NCBI GenBank assembly: GCA_020086605.1
Contig: JACBWW010000050.1
Span: forward strand, 3,450,165 to 3,514,164
Direction: 5' to 3'
DNA: 64,000 nucleotides
From: Lanius collurio
Taxonomy: Eukaryota > Chordata > Aves > Passeriformes > Laniidae
Both the position numbers and the translations under genes were made by a program. Numbering within the stretch: the stretch's first letter is position 1; each line of letters opens with the position of its first letter. Below are positions 37,001 through 46,669 of the stretch, piece after piece. The notes below the pieces were generated by a model. The model did no database searches. It had not been told where the DNA came from and worked only from the letters and a program-made list of their open reading frames with translations.

Positions 37001-38529
37001 TTGGGAGTCAAACAAGAGCACTGAGGTAATAACTGCCAGAACAGACTGAGGAGACACTAGGGAAGGCAGAACTGGGAGACAAATAAAATCTGTCTGTCTC
37101 TGCATGGATCAGAGGTTTTAGGCAAGCAGCTATCAAAGGAGATTGTTTTTGTCACCTCACTCCCTGATGAGCTATTTTCCACCACAGCCCACTGATGGTA
37201 GCAGGCACACTGCAAACTTTCCATTGCAGGCAGATTAGAGGCTGTGATGTGTGTATGGAGACCTCCTTGCCCTGAAAGGTTTGTGATATGGGGAGCCCTG
37301 CGAGATGCTGGGCCCTGGGAGAGGTGGAACCACCTTCTCCCCTTCCCCTGCACACTGGTCAAAGGAAGTTCCTACTTAGAAATAAACTGTGAGAACAAAA
37401 GCTAAGAGATGTCAAAAAGCCCTCACTTTTTTCCCCCTCCTAAGAAATTTTCTCTGCTGCTTCTTGTTGGAGGGCAAATTCTTGTCCTGCCTCTGAGTTA
37501 CAATGGCCAGCCATCAGCCAGAGCCAGATTTAAGATGTAGAAGTTAGGATGCAGAGATTTAGAAGAGTTTTTTGGTGAGCCCTACTCAGGTCAAATGGCT
37601 GGTTAACACACAGAGCAGAGAATTCATCTTGCTTTAACTCAACTAACCATTTTTAAATTAACTTATGAAGAATGTAAAGACTTAATATACCCCAGTACTG
37701 CCTTGTACCTGAACAGAGATGAGATGATCATCAAGCATTTGCAGCTCCCTCTGAAAGCAAGATTAAAGCAAACCATGTGGTGATGGTTACCAGAAGGCAG
37801 GGAGAACTGGGGCTACTGGTGCTTCTCCAGGAGACAGATGTGGGCTCTGATCCTTATGCCACTGGTGCTGCTCTAATTTGGGGATTCCCATGGTCTCAAG
37901 CACACCTTCCCACGAGCCAAACCTCTCAGATCCTCAGCATTTGAAGCAGGTGACACTCCCTGACCTCTACAGATGCTCCCCCCATTAACAAGAGCAGGAC
38001 ACTGCTGAGAGGAAGGAACATCCCTCTGTGGGATGAGGTGAGGAGCATCCCCTGAGGCTGGCCTCGAGGAAGAGTCTTTGCAGGCAGTGGTGAAGGCTGG
38101 CAGGAGCAGGATGCAGTCACCTCCTCTGGATGCCTGCCAGGACACCACGAGCTGCTGACACAGAGATGAGTTCTTCAAGGCAAATGCTCACCCCTGGGCT
38201 GCTGCAGGTGCTTGCTGGGTGTTTCTGGCCTCCAGAGAAGCAGGGAGAAAGGAAAGAGGACTTTTGAGCTGGAAAGGAGTGAGATTTGCCTTCCCAATTA
38301 TCTGCTGATGTCATTATGACCTTCCATAGTTAAACAAAATTACCCTAAACAAACAAGGCTCTGCACTCGGGTCAAACACTGGCATCAGCAGCTGGCTGCA
38401 CTCACTGCAAGAGAGCCCTGACATATTGATAATAATTTAAATGTCCCATTGACCATCATTTTCAATTACCTCCAGCACTGAATTTCTTTTTAGCACTAAG
38501 GCATGTTCCTCCTACTTTCTGTTAAATGC
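34038..38529. other. Unassigned intergenic sequence
   Basis: Right of the solo LTR there is GC-moderate DNA with an A-run at 35.29 kb and no recognised gene. A minus-strand frame at 34,137-34,712 of 191 codons has no recognisable domain. Confidence 0.55.
34648..34680. repeat. TCC-rich microsatellite
   Basis: An imperfect (TCC/TCT)n run followed by CAG and a G-rich stretch. It resembles a splice acceptor but nothing downstream looks like an exon. Confidence 0.7.
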
Positions 38530-38689
38530 TTTAAAATTAATTGAAGAGGCTGGCTGGCCAAGAAAGGTCTGAAATTCCCTTTCTCAAAGAAAAATCTGAC
38601 TCACCAACACCTCTCACAAGAACACGAGTGCTGAGGGCAAAACTGTTCTGGGGCAGTTTCCAGTCAAGGGCTTGTAAGCTGGTTTTCTC

Positions 38690-38835
38690 AAAAGAAGAAA
38701 GTGAGACTAAAGACTCCAAGTGGCCACCATCTGCAATTAATTTTCACAAGGAGAGTGGTTAAGTGCTGGAACAGGTTTTCCAGAGGGACTTGGGAATCTC
38801 CAGTCCTTGCCTGGTTGAGCTGTGATCTCCAGGCC
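38690..38835 (+). mobile_element. Degenerate CR1 fragment
   Basis: The segment AGAGTGGTTAAGTGCTGGAA, followed by CAGGTTTTCCAGAGGGACTT and GGGAATCTCCAGTCCTTG, matches the conserved CR1 part that normally reads as accept-and-cover codons near the 3' end. Both ends fade into unmatched sequence, so the limits are approximate. Confidence 0.65.
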
Positions 38836-38979
38836 CTGAAGCAACCTCATCCAACTTGGAGTAAGCTCTGCTCAGGAGAGGGGCTTGCACCAAAGCCCCC
38901 TGTACATCCCTCCTGAAGTCAATCACTCCCCAGCTCTAAAAAGGCTGAAAACCTGGCAGGAGCCATTTGGTGAGGAGGT

Positions 38980-39375
38980 GACTAATTAAAAAAATGTTGA
39001 CCACACACTGTAAAAAAACCAAACAAAATTACAGTAATTGTATGCGACTTAATGTGTCAACTGTGAAGAGTTACCTGAAGGAAAGAAAATTAAGGGGATT
39101 AAAATAAGGAGCATTACCTCTTGTGACAAAGGCAGAAGACAAAAAAAATGCCATAAACTTGTGTTTATGAGCTGCTGTGTTTCTAATTAGGGCCAGACAC
39201 CAAATTTGCATTTTTATCTTGATGGAAATAGAATGAAAACTGTAAAAACAAAGGTGGCCGATGTTAAACAGCTTTCCCTGTTCAATTCAAGGAGTAACCT
39301 TACAGCATTCAAAACAGCTGCTTTTTTTTTCTTCTGTTTTAAAGACCTCAGCTTTGTCAGAGCAATTTCAATTTA
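38980..39375. promoter_or_regulatory. Putative conserved non-coding block between CR1 remnant and COP1
   Basis: Nearly 400 bp is AT-rich and non-repetitive (TACAGTAATTGTATGCGAC, CATAAACTTGTGTTTATG, AATTTGCATTTTTATC). It includes the palindrome-like CATAAAC...GTTTATG and an octamer-like ATTTGCAT. It lies 2.2 kb downstream of the COP1 poly(A) site. A downstream regulatory element is possible; no exon signature was seen. Confidence 0.35.
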
Positions 39376-41274
39376 AAACACAAGAGGATCTTCAAGTAGG
39401 GGGAGAGAAGGAATGAGGTCACCTGCCAACAGTGGCTGTGTGGCACCAGGCTGGCAGCCAGGGCAGCTTGCAAAAGGAATGAGTAGGCATTGATAAGGAA
39501 GCCAGAGGCTGGGGAAAACCCACACCTGGAAGCAGGGGAAGCAGGAAGAGCAATGGCAATGGATCAGCACATCAGCCCTGCCTTTGGAGGGGGCTGGCTG
39601 GGAAAGATGCTCAGCACTGTCACTCCACACCAAATGCTCTTAAAATGCAGCAAAATGGAAATCAAACTAGTGCTCAGTGGGACGTGTCAGACAGCTGCCA
39701 CCAGGCAGAAGGAACCAATTTTGTTTTCTCCTGCCACAGTGACTCGGGTTACTCACACAACAGAGACCTGCAGGTAGCACTCTGAGCAGGACACAAGCTA
39801 GCATGGTCTCCTCTCTCTCCTTTCCTTCTCTCCTCACTCTCACCCCCACTGACATGCCAGAAATCATGGAAGAATGCATGCAGCATCTGAGAGCCATCCA
39901 CCACCCCTCCCTTGGAGCTCAGCATCACTTCTCACCCCACTGGACTAGACACTCCACAAGCTACTGGTGGTGTGTCCCACATCCTTCTACCTTTGAAGGA
40001 GCACAGATGACCCTCCAGAAACGTGCACCAGCACTGAACCAGGACAGAAGCCATCCCCAGTTCTGTCAGGAGGCTTCACCCCTGCTTCCTTATTCGTATC
40101 AAGAACATCCTTGCTCTTCTTCCCTGCTCTGTGACCAAAGGGTGGGAGAAGATCACACGATGCTCCTGGGAAGATGAGAACCAGGCTTTTAACACCTGCA
40201 GGAAGTGAGGCCTGTTAGGGCTCCTGCACAGGTAGCCCATGACCACAGCAGGGCCTTGCTTTGCTGACACAGACTGCAGGGAATGGAGAGAGAGAGAGAT
40301 CCTGTGTGCAAACCAGAACACTTCCCACAGGTCTGCACTGAACCCTGGTACTCACAGCAGGGAGAAGACACGAGGCCCCCCACCAAAATCTACTTGCAAG
40401 CTTAACAAGTTTTGGCAGCAATGCTGACAGCTGAGCTTGGCTGCTGCTCGTGACGACCGTCTGCACCTTCTGATCTGCTCTGCTATCCTGCCAAGAAAGC
40501 AACAACAACTCCCAGCTTCATGGTTTATTCCCCCTCCATATGTACAATTAAGTGTATGCATGACCATTAAAAATAAGGCTACTTATATCATGGCTCTGAA
40601 ACACGTTACAAACCAACTCTGCCCCTTCTCTTACTACAACATTCAAAATGCTTGGCTTCCATGGTGTGCAGAGAGGGGCAAACACAACCAGACCACACAG
40701 GTGATTGAGTGGTGCAGGGCTTTGGTAACTGCATCTAGAAGCTTCCTCATGTAGCTGAGATAGCCAAACACAGCCAGGCCAGTGGGAGGCAGATCTTTAT
40801 CCCACGATGTCTTGGCAAGGTCAGTCCAGGTCCCAGGAACTGCAGGCTCCCTCATCTCAGCACGTTGCTGGTGGCACGTGGCCCACATGGAACTTAATCC
40901 TCTCCTTCAGAACTGCCCCTTTGGGGCAAGGAAGGGGTCTAAGGAGAGGAGGAAGGGGAAGGTCTTCTCTTCTCGATGACTAGAGGACTTCGGTCTCCAG
41001 TGGTGTCAACCTCGGTGACATTTCTCAACATATAATGCATCTAAAAAATAATTAATAAATCAAAGAAACAACAGAACCATACCATGATGGCATTTCAAAG
41101 TGAATTGTTTGCATGTCCAGGTAAGGCTTAGAGACTTTCTTTTCCCAGTGAGGATGAGGAAGAGTCCAGGTGAACGTAACTGGAGATGTGCAACTGAGGA
41201 CAGCCCTGTGTGCTCCCGTGAACTCCCTTCACAAGTAAATCTGCTCCCTTATGCAACAAGACAATCTTCCAGCT

Positions 41275-41587
41275 TCAGCTTGTGGCTCAATAAATTTTAT
41301 TATTCCTTTTTGTTTTTATTTAAAAGAATTTGTTTTCCTATCATAAAAATTAGACAACCATACCACCACCAGCAAAGTCTGTGGAGTTAATGTTGATGGC
41401 ACAGTTCACTGGTGTTACCAGTATCTCAAAATGTCCTAGAAAGTCCATGAATGGAAAAAAACCCAGACATGATAGTTTTGGGGAGGAACATCAAGGTGGT
41501 TTTGGTTTCTTGTCCCACTGGGGTTCCCAGATGAATACTGTAGCATATCAGCAGGACCAAGTACCTCATGCCTTGGGAGAAAACCCT
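41275..41587 (-). other. COP1: COP1 3' UTR (short form)
   Basis: The sequence after the COP1 stop on the minus strand runs about 270-290 nt to two poly(A) signals, AATAAA at 41,315-41,320 and at 41,296-41,301, only 19 nt apart. A U/GU-rich stretch (TGTCTTGTTGC on the minus strand, near 41.26-41.27 kb) follows and fits a downstream element. The lower end given is the approximate cleavage position, not a measured one. Longer forms using signals further left cannot be excluded; a minus-strand AATAAA also lies near 40.52 kb. Confidence 0.7.
41296..41320 (-). terminator. Twin poly(A) signals of COP1
   Basis: Two exact AATAAA hexamers lie on the minus strand at 41,315-41,320 and 41,296-41,301, 268 and 287 nt past the COP1 stop codon. 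The surrounding sequence is A/T-rich and a GU-rich tract lies about 30 nt further on. This is the expected layout for a vertebrate cleavage and polyadenylation site. Which hexamer is used cannot be told from sequence. Confidence 0.7.
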
Positions 41588-41605
41588 TCATACCAGCTCC
41601 AGTAC
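41588..41605 (-). CDS. COP1: COP1 terminal coding exon (VLELV-stop)
   Basis: Read on the minus strand, these 18 nt encode V-L-E-L-V followed by TGA. That is the exact C-terminus of vertebrate COP1 (RFWD2), a RING / coiled-coil / WD40 E3 ubiquitin ligase that marks c-Jun, p53, ETS factors and, through TRIB adaptors, C/EBP-alpha for degradation. The exon is preceded on its own strand by a pyrimidine-rich tract and an AG (41,606-41,607), with TTACTGA just upstream as a possible branch site. It joins in phase 0 to the 45-nt exon at 43,451-43,495. The residues would close the last strand of the C-terminal WD40 propeller. The coding part is too short for open-frame methods. The identification rests on the pair of exons together, since five residues alone would not be enough. 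Confidence 0.93.
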   Translation of the reverse strand, partial: VLELV

Positions 41606-43450
41606 CTGATCAGTAAGGAAGAAGAGACATTTACAATAGGAATTTATGACAGTCAGTATCTCCTACGTCAGCATATAGATCACCAAGACAGGACTGACCC
41701 TTCCATCTCCACCCCTTACCCTTTATTCACCAGCATGCAATAATGTCCCACAAATGGGATAAGCACTTGGCAAGCATCCCAATTTTAATGTCTGCTTGTG
41801 TGATGATAAATTAGCCATGAAGCAAAACCATCCACAGATGCCTCATTTCCCCTCAATCACACAGCTCTTGGAAATCCTGTAACAGAGATCAGAGCTTTTG
41901 TCATCTCAGCCCTCCGTGCTCTTGTTTCCCATGTCCAGGCTGGGATAGAACAGCAGCCTCTGACAGCAGAAAAGTGCCTGTGGGGCTGCCACAGTCTGCA
42001 TTAGCCTGGTTTGGCTTTACTGGGAAAAGCTCTAGAGCTGTAGCTCATGGGTAATGCCCAGTATGGCATCTGTCCCCACAGTGGTGTGGGTTTGGGCAAA
42101 CCCAGGCCCTGCCCAGCCCACCCCACTTTCCTGGTGCCTGCTGCCAAAGGCAAATGGAGACACCAGAGTTCTGACAGCCCTGGCTGTTTGCACATTTCTC
42201 TCTGTCTACCTTCTCTCATTAACAAGCAAAGTGCATGAGCAAAACCTCTTCTCTCTAATCACTGCTCTTGCTGCTGGATTCACTTCAAAATATCAAAGGT
42301 GTCTCTGCGTTTTGTCCATTTTACTAAGGAGAAAGTGAGCAAAGTGACCACTAACCAATTCCAGAATGTGATATATAAATAAATCCCCTATGAATTAGAC
42401 ACTACTGCATCACATACTGCAACAGCAGGAGTAACCCAGCCACCTGAGTCCAAAAAAGGGGGGAAAAAAAAATCCTGACATGCAGTTAAACCCAGACCAC
42501 TTGGGTCTCTCACCATTCTTGGTGATTTTTCCAGGGTGGTTCAGACCAGCAGCTCTGGAATGGCTCCACAGAACTGCTACTGCCACAGGGATGTGAGGGA
42601 CAGCCAGGACCTCAGCCTCATGACAGTGACAGTGCAGCAGCTGCCAGGGGTCTGGACTACAGGCTTAGGGCATTAACCAAACCCAGTGGCATGGGTGGGG
42701 GGCAGTGCTGCTGTGTACAACGTGGGATAAAGTTCTGGGTTTGGGTTCAGGGTGGTACTGCCCTGGGTGCTGGTTGTGCTTGGCTGATGGACACATAACG
42801 AAGGGCAGTCTCTTCCCTATCCCTTGGCATTCCATGGATAGAACTGCATTGAACTGACACTCTGGAAGACTTAACTCAAGCACTGAGAACAACCTGGCAC
42901 CGCACTGGCATCTCAGTGCACGGGGAAGGCCGATGCTTCCCCCAAGCTTTGCTGGCAGCTGCTGCCTGGTTACTGCCTGTCTGAGCACCAGGCAGCAAAG
43001 ACAGGGAGCATCCCTGCTCATTCCAGCACTGCTGCAGCTGGCTGCACACCAGGAGCTCAGCTCTCAGCCCTGCTGCCCCTGCAGCAGCCAGAGCATGGGC
43101 TCAGGTTAATGCTGGTGAGTCAACACTCAGCCTCTGCTGCCATGGGAGCCAGCATCAGCCTGGGGAGGTGCTTGTGCAAGGCCCTCTGTGCTGCCAGGAC
43201 CCCAAGGAGCAGCAGTGGGTGCTGGATGGCCACCAGCACATCCACACCTCGCTGCTACTGGTTTCACTGCTGGGGCACTGCCTGCTCGCTCCATTGTGTG
43301 CCAGAGGCAAATGCATCATTTAAATTACAAACCTCCACAGCCAAGATGACCTTCTCTAATGGTTTCTCCTGGCTGTTCAGTGTCTCTGACCTTACTCTTT
43401 ACTATCAACACATTCAAGTGTTTAGAGGCGAGATGTGTAAAATAACTTAC
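41606..43450 (-). other. COP1: COP1 last intron (1,845 bp)
   Basis: The donor on the minus strand is AAG|GTAAGT (plus-strand CTTAC at 43,446-43,450). The acceptor is the AG at 41,606-41,607, preceded by a pyrimidine tract. The intron is phase 0, splitting between the K of GTIK and the V of VLELV. I see no clear transposon inside it. The open frames on both strands here show no recognisable protein. Confidence 0.88.
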
Positions 43451-43495
43451 CTTAATTGTACCCTGACTGTTAGCAGCAATAAGCACGTTGGACTC
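43451..43495 (-). CDS. COP1: COP1 penultimate exon (45 nt, WD40 last blade)
   Basis: The minus-strand translation is ESNVLIAANSQGTIK, identical as I recall it to the C-terminal WD40 segment of vertebrate COP1, just before the VLELV tail. Splice sites are strong. The acceptor side is a long T-rich tract ending in TTTTTTTCCAG, with TTCTGATGATG as a plausible branch region about 30 nt upstream. The donor is ATTAAG|GTAAGTTA. The exon is exactly 15 codons, phase 0 at both ends, so it could be skipped without a frameshift; that would remove a beta-strand pair from the last propeller blade, the domain that binds the substrate VP motif. The preceding exon, ending in the ALPDG segment, was looked for to the right edge and not found. 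Confidence 0.95.
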
Positions 43496-43699
43496 CTGGA
43501 AAAAAATAAAAAAGAAGCATCATCAGAACCTGCCATTGCTTTTATTCCCCCCCATTTTTGGATGAAGCAGCAGAGAAGTTATTTTTATCTTAAACATTAG
43601 AAGTATATCTAATTTCAAAGGGATTTAACTCTTCCTATATCTGAGATGCTTTCAAGGCTAGAAGTCTTTATAAGTTAAACTACCTTGAAGAATTAGAAA

Positions 43700-43860
43700 G
43701 CAATAATCCTTAGTGCTTGTACAGAGCTTTAAATCTCCAAAGCAATTTACAAACATGAATTAATTCTCACAGCCTCCATGTGCAGTGGACTAATAAAAAT
43801 AATAGCTATTTTCATCTTTTGGCAGCCTATGGACAAAGGTCTCCAGCACCCTAACGAAAC
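43700..43860 (+). mobile_element. Ancient amniote MIR-like SINE remnant
   Basis: The words CAGAGCTTTAAATCTCCAAAGC, AATTTACAAACATGAATTAA and TTCTCACAGCC follow the conserved core and 3' part of amniote MIR/AmnSINE-type elements (low cutoff count, fading after 43,800). It lies 205 bp from the 45-nt COP1 exon. Survival this close to an exon may be chance. Confidence 0.55.
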
Positions 43861-46215
43861 CAACTAATCACCGTTTCAAACCCCCTCCAGCTCTGAGGCC
43901 AAGAGGCTTCAGATGAGTAAAACAAAGAGGAGAAGAGATTAGAGAGCAATAGAAGGTGCACCCAGTTTGAGAGGGAAGATAAGCAGAGAGGGCTCCAGCC
44001 CTGCCTTAAGCACAGAGGCAGCATCTATTTACCTCCTGCCAGTGCATGGAGTCGCATTTGGAGATATCCTGGTTGACTGCAAATTAATGGTCTGCTGCAT
44101 CAGTCAGGCAACCCCCAGGCAAAAGCTGGAGGAGAGAGAGTGTCTTCTCTCCAGACTGCATTCCTCACGTGACCAGCGAGCACAGATGCACCCTCCCCAG
44201 CCAAAATCTATCCAAAATCTACAGGGAAATCCAAAGGAATGACTCTGTGCCAGTAAGCCTAAAGCATGGAAGCACTGGGGTGCTGGCAAGAGCCCTGGAC
44301 GTGCTGAGGGAGAAGCACTGTCCCCAGATGGGTGTCCTGCAGCCATCCCTGTGCCAGTAGATGTAGTGCACATCCTGAACCGCCTGCTGCCAACTGTTTT
44401 CTCTCAAGACAGTTGATATCTTTTCTGAAAGACGTTTTTAAATTTCTCTCGCTGCTGCTATCCATCCCCAGACAAACTTGCTGTAATTATCCCATCGCTT
44501 AACACATGCATTTTTAATAAACTCAGTGACTAGGACACGCCCCGCTCCAAAGGGAGTGGGAAGGCAGCTCAACACAGCCCCAAGCTGGCTGTGCACTGCT
44601 TCCCATGAAGTTCAGGACTTTGCACAGCCTCCTGATTTGGGGCAAAGGGAGAAAAATCCCCTTCAGTGTGAAAATCCACGGATCAGGTAAGAGTAGCCTT
44701 GTGGTGGACCACTGGGCTGACACAGATAGATTTGTTCACCCTGGTACAATCATTAGAGGATTAGTTAAAACTCCTGATACTATCTCACTAATGAGCCTCC
44801 AAGTCCAAGCTCCTGAAAAGAAAGTATATCCTCAAAGGAAAAATACACTCCAATTTCTGTTCATTTGGTGGCAAAGAATCTAATCCAGTGAACTGCTCAG
44901 CTTCTGGTTAACAGCATTAAAATCAAAACCTACTGAGAGGGAGAATGCAGATACAAATATTATTTGGGTACTGAAACAGGGACCAGGATGCCCAGTGGGA
45001 TTCTGGAAGCAAGGGAGAGGGAGCAGCAGATCTGCTGTGCAGTACAGGAGACCTGAACTCCCGAGTACAGATGATGCAGGGTTTGAATGATTCCTGCTTG
45101 CACTGTGAGTGACTGGTAATTCATCCTGCTGCTGCAGTCTGCTGGGGTGCCACTGTAAATGAACTCTGTTTCAATGAACAGTTTTACCTGCTAAATAAAA
45201 TAAAAAGGCCAGAGGGTAATTTACTCTCACTCCCTTGTTCTTCAGAAGCCCCTGGGTGTTGGGTTTTTTTCAGCAGGGTCTGAGCTAATCACTGCTGTGC
45301 TGCTTTCATCCACAACCAGGAGATGCAAACAGGAGCAGACAGCGGCAAAATTAGCACCAAATCTGTCACTGAACAAAAAGTGACTTGCTCGTTAAGGCAC
45401 TCCAGCACTGCTTCTCCAGGAACACAGCTAAGTAACTTGTTTTTAATCCTCCAAAGAAACAATTAACTTCCTTTCATGTTGCCTGTAAAACAGTCAATAT
45501 ACAAGGTGTGATAAACTCCTAAAGGAGCCGTGAAGTTGTTCAGATCTGTAGGTTTGGAACTCGTGACAGCAGCGTGCACATTAAACCAAGCTTTTTGCCA
45601 GGACATGTCTGAATGGAGTCACCAGGACCTCAAAAGAGGACCACATCACCACTGAACTGGCAGAACACCTATTTCCCCAAACACACTACTATGACCAGCT
45701 CTATCACTGAGGCATGAAAAACAGCCATCCATTGTGGCTGCATGTTCTACTTTACCATAATCAATTGGTGTTTCTGTGCAGGGCAAGAAGGTTTTAAAGA
45801 CTGGTCTTACTCATCCCTTCCATTCCTGCTGCCTGCAGGAGCCAGCAGCTCCCAAAGCAGAGGCAGCAGGATCTTCAATGATCCAGCCCAACTGAGTAAG
45901 CCTGCTCTGAAGAAAGCAGTTATTAAAATGACTCTTTGACACATGAATCTTCTGAGTGGTTTGTACCTGCAGCCCCTCTCAGCAGGAGAGGCAGAAGGAA
46001 CCCACTGCCTTTGCTAAACCAAGATGGAAGAAGAAAAACGAACAAATGTAACAAAAATTGAGAGTTTAGGGTTCACTCCCTGCCAAGCAACAGCATTTTG
46101 TTTGGTGTGGCTGCTCATCTCAAGCATCACTGCACCCTGGAGGAAAGCCACTGACCGTGTCCCCTGCTGGAAGGTGGCAGCCTCTGCTCTGCACAGCTCC
46201 CTGCCAGGAGCTAAC

Positions 46216-46669
46216 TGATGCCATGAAGATTTTTTGCCTTTTCTTTTATACCCCTGCTACACCTTTTTGTAACTTCTGTGTTCCTGGTGCTTTTTGCCTA
46301 CATTCTTGGCCTTGTTTGTTCAGCTGGGAGACTCAGCATTTTAGAAGCTCTGTAGGTAGGGGTCAGTGTGCCCCAGACCCCAAGGTCCTCTCCAGAACAC
46401 ATTCTGTAAACTGAGATAGAACCATCCAGGGGAAGGTTCCTCGGGGAGGGGGCTCACTCGAGCCTCTCATTGGGGAATTTTTGATAGATCTGCTAATTAG
46501 TAACACCTATAATGTGATACCAGATCTTTTGGGGGATTGCAAGGTGCATTTCAGTGCATTTGACCTGGACGTGGTGCACCGAAGGATCCTTACAATAAAT
46601 ACCAAGGTAAAATCCCTTTTTTCCTTTCGAGCCATTTTTAACACTTGATTTTAACAGCAGGAAAAGGCA
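46216..46669 (+). mobile_element. Solo LTR, copy B, in COP1 intron (antisense)
   Basis: Sister of the 9.7-kb LTR, with the same start (TGATGCCATGA), the same end (GAAAAGGCA) and the same poly(A) signal (AATAAA at 46,594-46,599). It differs by scattered substitutions and small indels, mostly in the first 120 bp and around 46,535-46,560. It sits inside the COP1 intron in the opposite orientation to COP1, so its poly(A) signal is not read in the COP1 transcript. The two copies are independent insertions, not the ends of one provirus. Confidence 0.8.

Noticed and set aside
9710..46669. A single provirus spanning the two sister LTRs
   Set aside because: The interval contains COP1 exons, a CpG island and other repeats, and no gag/pol/env sequence; these are two separate solo LTRs.
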